This document shows positions 58,992 through 64,000 of a stretch of 64,000 nucleotides of DNA, in pieces. The stretch is taken from the NCBI GenBank assembly GCA_947475735.1, contig CANJLQ010000003.1, positions 221,682 to 285,681 of the forward strand, written 5' to 3'. Position 1 is the stretch's first letter. Every line of letters starts with the position of its first letter. This DNA comes from Caulobacteraceae bacterium. GTDB taxonomy: Bacteria > Pseudomonadota > Alphaproteobacteria > Caulobacterales > Caulobacteraceae. The notes under the pieces were generated by a model. The model did no database searches. It had not been told where the DNA came from and saw only the letters and a program-made list of their open reading frames with translations. The position numbers and the translations under genes were made by a program.

Positions 58992-59786
58992 ATGGACCTG
59001 TCTCCGCTGCAGTACGGCCTCGGCGCCGGCGCCGGCTCGCTCGTCGGCTTCACCCTGGGCCTGGTCGGCGGCGGCGGGTCCATCCTGGCCGTGCCGCTGA
59101 TCGTCTATCTGGTCGGGGTCAAGGAGCCGCATCTGGCGATCGGCACCAGCGCCTTCGCCGTGGCCGCCAACGCCTTCGCCAATGTGATCAATCATGCCCG
59201 CCACGGCACGGTGAAATGGAAAATCGCCAGTCTGTTCGCGGTCGCTGGGGTGCTCGGAGCCTTTCTGGGTTCGAGCCTGGGCAAGGCCGTGGACGGTCAG
59301 AAGCTGCTGGCCCTTTTCGCCGTCCTGATGCTTGTCGTCGGGGTGCTGATGTTGCGGGGCCGCTCCGCCGGCGGTGACCCGAACGTCCAGCTTGATCGCC
59401 GCAATGCACCCAAGCTCGTCGGCACGGGCCTGGCCACGGGCGTGATGTCGGGCTTCTTCGGCATCGGCGGCGGCTTCCTGATCGTGCCCAGCCTGATGTT
59501 CTCGACCCGGATGCCGATCTATTATGCGGTTGGCTCATCGCTTGTCGGCGTCACCGCCTTCGGCCTGACCACGGCCTTCAACTACGCTCTGGACGGCTGG
59601 GTCGACTGGCCCCTGGCGGCGGTGTTCATCGGCGGCGGCGTTTTGGGGGGCCTCGTCGGCGCGCGGTTGGCCAAGGCGCTGTCGGGACAAAAAGGCGTCT
59701 TGAACACCGTCTTCGCCGGGCTGATCTTCGTCGTCGCCTTCTATATGCTTTACCGCAGCGCCGGCGCGCTCGGCCTGATCGGGTGA
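58992..59786 (+). CDS. TauE/SafE sulfite exporter family protein
   Basis: 264 residues with about eight hydrophobic segments. FTLGLVGGGGSILAVPLIVY and the second-half motif GVMSGFFGIGGGFLIVPSLM are the two inverted repeats of the TauE/SafE family. It would export sulfite or sulfoacetate, the end product of persulfide oxidation here. It starts eight bases after the sqr stop. Confidence 0.92.
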   Translation: MDLSPLQYGLGAGAGSLVGFTLGLVGGGGSILAVPLIVYLVGVKEPHLAIGTSAFAVAANAFANVINHARHGTVKWKIASLFAVAGVLGAFLGSSLGKAVDGQKLLALFAVLMLVVGVLMLRGRSAGGDPNVQLDRRNAPKLVGTGLATGVMSGFFGIGGGFLIVPSLMFSTRMPIYYAVGSSLVGVTAFGLTTAFNYALDGWVDWPLAAVFIGGGVLGGLVGARLAKALSGQKGVLNTVFAGLIFVVAFYMLYRSAGALGLIG

Positions 59787-59795
59787 GACCACACC

Positions 59796-61223
59796 ATGGA
59801 ACTTGACGCCCTGATCCTGGCGCGGATGCAGTTCGCCTTCACCGTCGCCTTCCACATCGTCTTCCCGGCCTTCTCCATTGGCCTCGCCAGCTATCTGGCC
59901 GTGCTGGAGGCCCTGTGGCTGAAGACGGGGCGAGACCTCTATCTGAACCTGTTCAAATATTGGCTGAAGATCTTCGCCGTCGCCTTCGGCATGGGCGTCG
60001 TCTCGGGCCTGGTCATGTCCTACCAGTTCGGCACCAATTGGTCGGTCTTTTCCGACAAGGCCGGTCCGGTCATCGGCCCCCTGATGGCCTATGAGGTGCT
60101 CAGCGCCTTCTTCCTGGAGGCGGGTTTCCTGGGCGTGATGCTCTTCGGCCTGAACCGCGTGGGCAAGAAACTGCACTTCCTGGCCACCCTGATGGTCGCA
60201 ATCGGCACCTTCGCCTCGGCCTTCTGGATCCTGTCGGTGAACAGCTGGATGCAGACGCCGCAAGGCTACGCCATCAACGAGGTCGGCCAGTTCGTACCGG
60301 CCGACTGGTTCAAGATCGTCTTCAATCCCTCCTTCCCCTATCGCCTCGCCCACATGCTGCTGGCGGCCTATCTGACCACCGGCCTCGTGGTCGGCGCGGT
60401 CGGGGCCTGGCACCTGATGAAGGAGCGGACCAACAAGGGGGCGCGTAAGATGTTCGCCATGGCCATGGGCATGATCCTGGTCGCCGCCCCGGTCCAGATT
60501 TTCATCGGCGACATGCACGGGCTGAACACCCTGGAGCATCAGCCCGCCAAGGTCATGGCGATGGAAGGCCATTTCGAAAGCCACCCGGACGGGGCGCCGC
60601 TGATCCTGTTCGGCATTCCTGACCGAGAGGCGGCCACCGTCCACGGCGCGGTCGAGATCCCCAAGCTGTCGTCCCTGATCCTGAAGCACGATCCGAACGC
60701 GCCCCTGGCGGGTCTGGACACCATCGATCGTGCAGACTGGCCGCCGGTGGAGATCGTCTTCTGGTCCTTCCGCGTCATGGTTGGCCTCGGCATGGCCATG
60801 CTGATGCTGGGGCTGTGGGGGCTGTACGCCCGGCTGCGCAAACGCCTTTACGACGCCCCCTGGCTGCACCGCTTCGCCCTGATCATGGGACCGATGGGCT
60901 TCGTCGCCGTGCTGGCGGGCTGGATCACCACCGAGGTCGGCCGCCAGCCCTGGACCGTCTATGGGCTGCTGCGCACCGCCGACAGCGCTGCGCCCCTGGC
61001 GGCGCCCGCCGTCGCAACCTCCCTGGCCGCCTTCGCCGTGGTCTATTTCACCGTCTTCGGCGCCGGGGTCTTCTACATCCTGCGTCTGATGAGCCATGCG
61101 CCGCACCGGGACGAGCCGGGCGTGGCGGAAACCCCGATCCGCACGGCGGGCATCACCCCCGCCCCCGCCATCGACCCGGACCGCCCCATCCCGACCGGCG
61201 AGGAGACCGATCATGAGCGTTGA
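59796..61223 (+). CDS. cioA: Cytochrome bd-type oxidase subunit I, cyanide-insensitive type
   Basis: 475 residues with nine or so membrane helices. Haem ligand His in FTVAFHIVFPAFSIGLASYL; a quinol-binding loop that is short (DMHGLNTLEHQPAKVMAMEG), the feature of CIO oxidases; and GWITTEVGRQPWTVYGLL. It oxidises quinol and reduces oxygen without haem-copper sites, hence tolerates sulfide and cyanide. It follows the sulfite exporter by nine bases and overlaps subunit II by 11 bases. Confidence 0.92.
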   Translation: MELDALILARMQFAFTVAFHIVFPAFSIGLASYLAVLEALWLKTGRDLYLNLFKYWLKIFAVAFGMGVVSGLVMSYQFGTNWSVFSDKAGPVIGPLMAYEVLSAFFLEAGFLGVMLFGLNRVGKKLHFLATLMVAIGTFASAFWILSVNSWMQTPQGYAINEVGQFVPADWFKIVFNPSFPYRLAHMLLAAYLTTGLVVGAVGAWHLMKERTNKGARKMFAMAMGMILVAAPVQIFIGDMHGLNTLEHQPAKVMAMEGHFESHPDGAPLILFGIPDREAATVHGAVEIPKLSSLILKHDPNAPLAGLDTIDRADWPPVEIVFWSFRVMVGLGMAMLMLGLWGLYARLRKRLYDAPWLHRFALIMGPMGFVAVLAGWITTEVGRQPWTVYGLLRTADSAAPLAAPAVATSLAAFAVVYFTVFGAGVFYILRLMSHAPHRDEPGVAETPIRTAGITPAPAIDPDRPIPTGEETDHER

Positions 61224-62214
61224 TCTGACCCTGGTCTGGGCCGGCCTGCTGGCCTTCGCCGTCTTCGCCTATATCGTCATGGACGGGTTCGACCTGGGCG
61301 TCGGCATCCTGTTCCCGACACTGAAGGCCGGCGATCAGCGCGACAAGGCGATGAACTCGATCGCCCCGGTGTGGGACGGCAACGAAACCTGGCTGATCCT
61401 GGGCGGCGGCGGTCTGTTCGCCGCCTTCCCGCTCGCTTACGCCGTGTTGATGCCGGCGGTCTACACGCCGATCATCGCCATGCTTCTGGGGCTGGTCTTC
61501 CGGGGCGTCGCCTTCGAATATCGCTGGCGGACGGTGCGGGCCAAGCCCATCTGGGATGTCGCTTTCTTTGGCGGCTCCCTGCTGGCCGCCTTCTCCCAGG
61601 GCGTGACCCTCGGGGCCATTCTGCAAGGGGTCGAGGTGTCCGGTCGCGCCTACGGCGGCGGCTCGTGGGACTGGCTCAGCCCCTTCAGCCTGCTGACCGG
61701 CGCCGCCGTCGTCGTCGGCTACGCCCTATTGGGCGCCACCTGGCTGAACATGAAGACGGAAGGCGCGCTCCAGACCCACGCGCGCTCGCAGGCCTGGAAA
61801 CTGGGTCCGGCGACCCTGCTGATGATCGGCGCGGTCAGCCTGGCCACCCCGTTCCTCGACGGCGAATACGCCCGCCGGTGGTTCGACTGGCCCGGCGTGC
61901 TTCTGACGGCCCAGGTGCCGTTGCTCGTCCTGATCGTCGCGGCCGCCTTCTTCTGGACCATGCGTCAGAAGCGTGAGGTCTGGCCCTTCCTGCTGTCGCT
62001 GGGCCTGTTCGCGGTGACCTTCGCCGGGCTGGGCGTCAGCGTCTTCCCTTACGCCGTACCCGACGAGATCACCCTCTGGCAGGCCGCAGCTCCCGCCTCC
62101 AGCCAGCTGTTCATGCTGGTCGGCGCCCTGATCCTGATCCCGATCATCCTAGCCTACACCGCCTACGCCTACTGGGTGTTCCGCGGCAAGGTCGGCGACG
62201 ACGGTTACCACTGA
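61213..62214 (+). CDS. cioB: Cytochrome bd-type oxidase subunit II
   Basis: 333 residues with eight membrane helices. YIVMDGFDLGVGILFPTLKA and NGNETWLILGG-like WDGNETWLILGGGGLFAAFP are family signatures. The ATG at 61213 is chosen because the longer frame upstream is only antisense-like Pro/Arg-rich sequence over subunit I. It shares its stop with the start of the small DUF2474 gene (TGATG). Confidence 0.93.
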   Translation: MSVDLTLVWAGLLAFAVFAYIVMDGFDLGVGILFPTLKAGDQRDKAMNSIAPVWDGNETWLILGGGGLFAAFPLAYAVLMPAVYTPIIAMLLGLVFRGVAFEYRWRTVRAKPIWDVAFFGGSLLAAFSQGVTLGAILQGVEVSGRAYGGGSWDWLSPFSLLTGAAVVVGYALLGATWLNMKTEGALQTHARSQAWKLGPATLLMIGAVSLATPFLDGEYARRWFDWPGVLLTAQVPLLVLIVAAAFFWTMRQKREVWPFLLSLGLFAVTFAGLGVSVFPYAVPDEITLWQAAAPASSQLFMLVGALILIPIILAYTAYAYWVFRGKVGDDGYH

Positions 62215-62342
62215 TGCGTCGCGGCTCCACAAACGGGCTCCGGCAGGGCCTCTGGTTCGTCGCGCTCTGGGCGCTGGGCGTGGGCGTCCTGGGCATCGTC
62301 GCCTATCTGCTGCGCGGCGTTCTCAAGCTGGCCGGGGGGTGA
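62214..62342 (+). CDS. DUF2474 small subunit of the bd oxidase (CydX-like)
   Basis: 42 residues with one membrane helix: LRQGLWFVALWALGVGVLGI then VAYLLRGVLKL. DUF2474/CydX peptides stabilise haems in bd oxidases and follow subunit II in the operon. It is coupled on both sides (TGATG with cioB, GTGA with the next gene). Too short for ordinary gene calling, but the position and composition are characteristic. Confidence 0.9.
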   Translation: MRRGSTNGLRQGLWFVALWALGVGVLGIVAYLLRGVLKLAGG

Positions 62343-62824
62343 GCCCGCAGGCGCCGAACCGCTGGCCCTGGCCGCCGCTCATCACGGGCGGCGCCGTCCT
62401 TGTCGCGCTCATCACGGCGCGTCTGTGGTCCCCGCCCGCTCTCTTCCCCGGCGCCTTCGCCGCTGGCGGCCTCCTGGTCGGGCTCGCCCTTGGTTTGGAC
62501 CTCTGGGCCATGCTGGTGATGCGGCGGTGGCGCGCCAACATCCTGCCGCACCGGGCGGCGACCGCTCTGGTCACGACCGGTCCGTTCGCCTGGAGCCGCA
62601 ACCCGATCTATCTCGCCAACGGCCTGCTGCTGCTCGGCCTCGGCGGCCTGTTCGACAACGCCTGGTTCTTCGTGGCCGCCCCCGTCGCCGCCTTCGCCAC
62701 CGACCGCCTCGCCATCCGGCGCGAGGAACGACACCTGACGGCCCTCTTCGGGCCAGCCTGGTCCGCCTACGCCGATCGCGTGGACCGCTGGTTTGGGCGG
62801 CGGATGCCGTCGCAATCACCTTAA
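62339..62824 (+). CDS. ICMT/PEMT-like membrane methyltransferase
   Basis: 161 residues with four hydrophobic segments. LVTTGPFAWSRNPIYLANGL (Arg-Asn-Pro motif of isoprenylcysteine/phospholipid methyltransferases) and AIRREERHLTALFGPAWSAY complete the family C-terminal region. GTG start overlapping the preceding stop. Its role beside a bd oxidase is not clear; related genes sit near redox and thiol genes. Its stop lies inside a TTAAG box. Confidence 0.83.
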   Translation: MSPQAPNRWPWPPLITGGAVLVALITARLWSPPALFPGAFAAGGLLVGLALGLDLWAMLVMRRWRANILPHRAATALVTTGPFAWSRNPIYLANGLLLLGLGGLFDNAWFFVAAPVAAFATDRLAIRREERHLTALFGPAWSAYADRVDRWFGRRMPSQSP

Positions 62825-62836
62825 GGCTGGCTTAAG
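62821..62836 (+). promoter_or_regulatory. TTAAG-N6-TTAAG box upstream of the porin remnant
   Basis: TTAAGGCTGGCTTAAG, same layout as 43791 and 52319. It lies upstream of the frameshifted porin and overlaps the stop of the ICMT-like gene. Confidence 0.55.
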
Positions 62837-62931
62837 CTTGGCCCGGCCTGTTGCGACAAAACGCAGCAGGAAACGACGATGGGAGACATCAAGAGGCCCG
62901 CGCCAACCACGGGAACGCTTGTCCGGTGCTG

Positions 62932-63682
62932 ATGGGCCTCCTCATGAGCGGTGCGATCGCCGCCGCCGGGCAACCCACGGACGCCCAGGATAGCTGGCGC
63001 GTCTCCGGATCGGCGCGCGCGCGGGGAGAGACGCTGTCAGGCCAGTTTTGTCCGATGGCGGAGCCAAGCGACGCCGTCCTGACGACGCGGCTGACGCTGG
63101 CCGTCGAGCGGGATGTGGGTCACGTGACGTTCGGGCGAGGTGTTCGATTCGCGGGCGTTCGGGCAAGGTCCGCTGTCGTCGGTCGGCGTTGGCGAGGTCA
63201 ATGCGCTGGAGTTGGTTCAGGCCTACGCCAAGATCCGTCTCGGCGCGCGACGTGAGCGGACACTGAAACTCGGCCGCTTCACCATGGATCTGGGTTCCAA
63301 GCGTTTCGTTTCTCGCCAGAATTTTCGCAACACCACCAACGCCTATACCGGCGCCCGTTTCGACACGCCCCTGGCCGACGGCGCGCTGACGGCCTTCTGG
63401 GTCATGCCGCAGGTGCGGTTGCCGGACGACAGGGCCGCCATCGAGGACAATCGGATCGCGTGGGATCGAGAGAGTTCCAACCTGCAGTTCGCCGGCCTGT
63501 TTTGGACTCGCGACCTCGGCCAGCGGCGGTCGCTCGACCTCTATGTCTACGGCCTGACCGAAAGCGATGACGCGGACCAGCAGACCCGAAACCGCCGGCT
63601 GGCGACGCCCGGCGTCCGTTGGCGCCATTCGCCGGCGGCCGGGGCGTGGGATGTCGAGGTCGAGGCGGCGGCCCAGGTGTGA
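62932..63682 (+). pseudogene. Alginate-export-type porin, frameshifted and truncated
   Basis: Frame 1 (from 62932) encodes SWRVSGSARARGETLSGQF and AVLTTRLTLAVERDVGHVTF. At about 63134-63138 an extra G shifts the frame, after which GEVFDSRAFGQGPLSSVGVG and LKLGRFTMDLGSKRFVSRQN continue. The second frame ends at 63682 well short of a complete beta-barrel. The sequence matches the Alginate_exp family of outer-membrane proteins. The truncation point is followed by non-coding DNA and an IS3-family element. It probably made a stress-inducible porin under a TTAAG box. Confidence 0.75.
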
Positions 63683-63696
63683 GTTCCGGCACCCGA

Positions 63697-63802
63697 TGCG
63701 ACAAACCAAGCCTGAAATGACCCGTTAGCGGTGCCCAAAGCTCCGATTTCATCCACCAAAAACTGCGACAAAATCTAGGACTTTGGCAAATAATGCGACA
63801 AG
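63697..63802. repeat. Repeated TGCGACAA motif, possible transposon-end repeats
   Basis: TGCGACAAA at 63697 and 63764, TGCGACAAG at 63794, with a fourth TGCGACAAA at 62852. Read on the minus strand they are TTTGTCGCA-type sites, reminiscent of multiple transposase-binding repeats at Tn7/TniA-like ends. They lie between the porin truncation and the IS3 element. The link to any transposon is a guess. Confidence 0.35.
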
Positions 63803-63853
63803 ATACCGAAGTGCATAAGCGCCGACGCATTCCGCCGGGCCGCCGCTCAGTGT

Positions 63854-64000
63854 GACGTGACCCCCTGAAACTCCTCCAGGAATAGCTAGAGTCCGCCCTA
63901 ACGAAGGACGGACAGAATGAAGCGATCAAGGTTCACGGAAGAGCAGATCATTGGGATCCTGCGGGAGCAGGAGACCGGTGTGGCGACGGCGGAGGTTTGC
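63854..64000 (+). mobile_element. IS3-family insertion sequence, left end (runs off window)
   Basis: TGACGTGACCCCCTGAAACT at 63854 resembles the left end of IS3-group elements (TG start, CCCCCTGAA), and 63 bp downstream comes the orfA start. The right end, orfB and any target duplication lie outside the window. Confidence 0.7.
63917..64000 (+). CDS. IS3-family transposase OrfA, partial
   Basis: The first 28 codons, beginning MKRSRFTEEQIIGILREQE, then GVATAEVC, are the N-terminal HTH of IS3-family OrfA (HTH_Tnp_1). The rest of the gene lies past the window edge. The ATG follows GGACGGACAGA. Confidence 0.85.
   Translation, partial: MKRSRFTEEQIIGILREQETGVATAEVC

Noticed and set aside
1..64000. 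CRISPR arrays, tRNA or rRNA genes
   Set aside because: No regularly spaced repeats or tRNA/rRNA signatures were recognised; the GGTTCGA stretch at about 7757 does not form a T-arm of the right size.

Overview
This is high-GC alphaproteobacterial chromosome, most likely Caulobacterales and close to Brevundimonas or Caulobacter. The clues are two DUF2336 proteins beside a MucR regulator, a CheA/CheR/CheB cluster with extra small chemotaxis proteins, fliI-fliJ, a gene-transfer-agent-like terminase, a DUF3857/transglutaminase/TPR protein, and dense four-base ATGA/GTGA gene overlaps. No tRNA, rRNA or CRISPR array was seen.

Layout. 1-1072 (minus): large terminase, cut by the window edge, and a small terminase-like gene. 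1192-4896 (minus): hybrid sensor kinase, response regulator and the decayed tail of another receiver domain. 4921-7261: divergent YcgN-type cysteine-cluster protein and an ABC-F ATPase. 7262-7915: a gene-free stretch rich in inverted repeats. 7916-10938: an NMT1/THI5-type ABC importer split by a DUF559 nuclease gene that lies between two 56-nt inverted repeat arms. 11001-24120: secreted Pro/Ala-rich protein, two DUF2336 proteins, MucR, a membrane protein, cysK, a large hybrid kinase, an M48 protease and a transglutaminase/TPR protein. 24191-29254: fliI, fliJ, a second repeat-bracketed DUF559 gene, a GH10 xylanase and a cNMP-domain/TrxR-like fusion. 29432-38766: chemotaxis genes, including a CheA with an inserted globin-like segment and a chemoreceptor broken by a stop codon. 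38795-41386: BLUF photosensor and a FixL/FixJ-like pair.

At about 41.4-41.8 kb the content changes. A short gene tail and AT-richer DNA lead into a 20-kb block for sulfur, thiol and redox stress: a QseBC-like two-component system; Scs/Dsb thiol-redox proteins; a 5'-nucleotidase/SoxB-like enzyme; a DsrE protein; two peroxiredoxin plus persulfide-dioxygenase-like pairs; a BigR/SqrR-type ArsR repressor; YeeE/YedE sulfur transporters; a DUF442 sulfurtransferase-like protein; sulfide:quinone oxidoreductase; a TauE/SafE exporter; and a cyanide-insensitive bd oxidase with its DUF2474 small subunit. The right end is a frameshifted, truncated porin followed by an IS3-family element that leaves the window.

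How the genes may work together (inference): SQR would oxidise sulfide and feed the quinone pool, the MBL enzymes would oxidise persulfide to sulfite, TauE would export sulfite, and the bd oxidase would keep respiring when sulfide blocks haem-copper oxidases. Three TTAAG-N6-TTAAG boxes (43791, 52319, 62821) suggest a regulon of the two-component system. A shared 10-mer (49888, 55391) suggests control of both peroxiredoxin modules by the ArsR protein.

Most notable for follow-up: the palindrome-bracketed DUF559 genes, the globin-like segment in CheA, the FliM-type peptide on a stand-alone receiver protein, and the TTAAG boxes.
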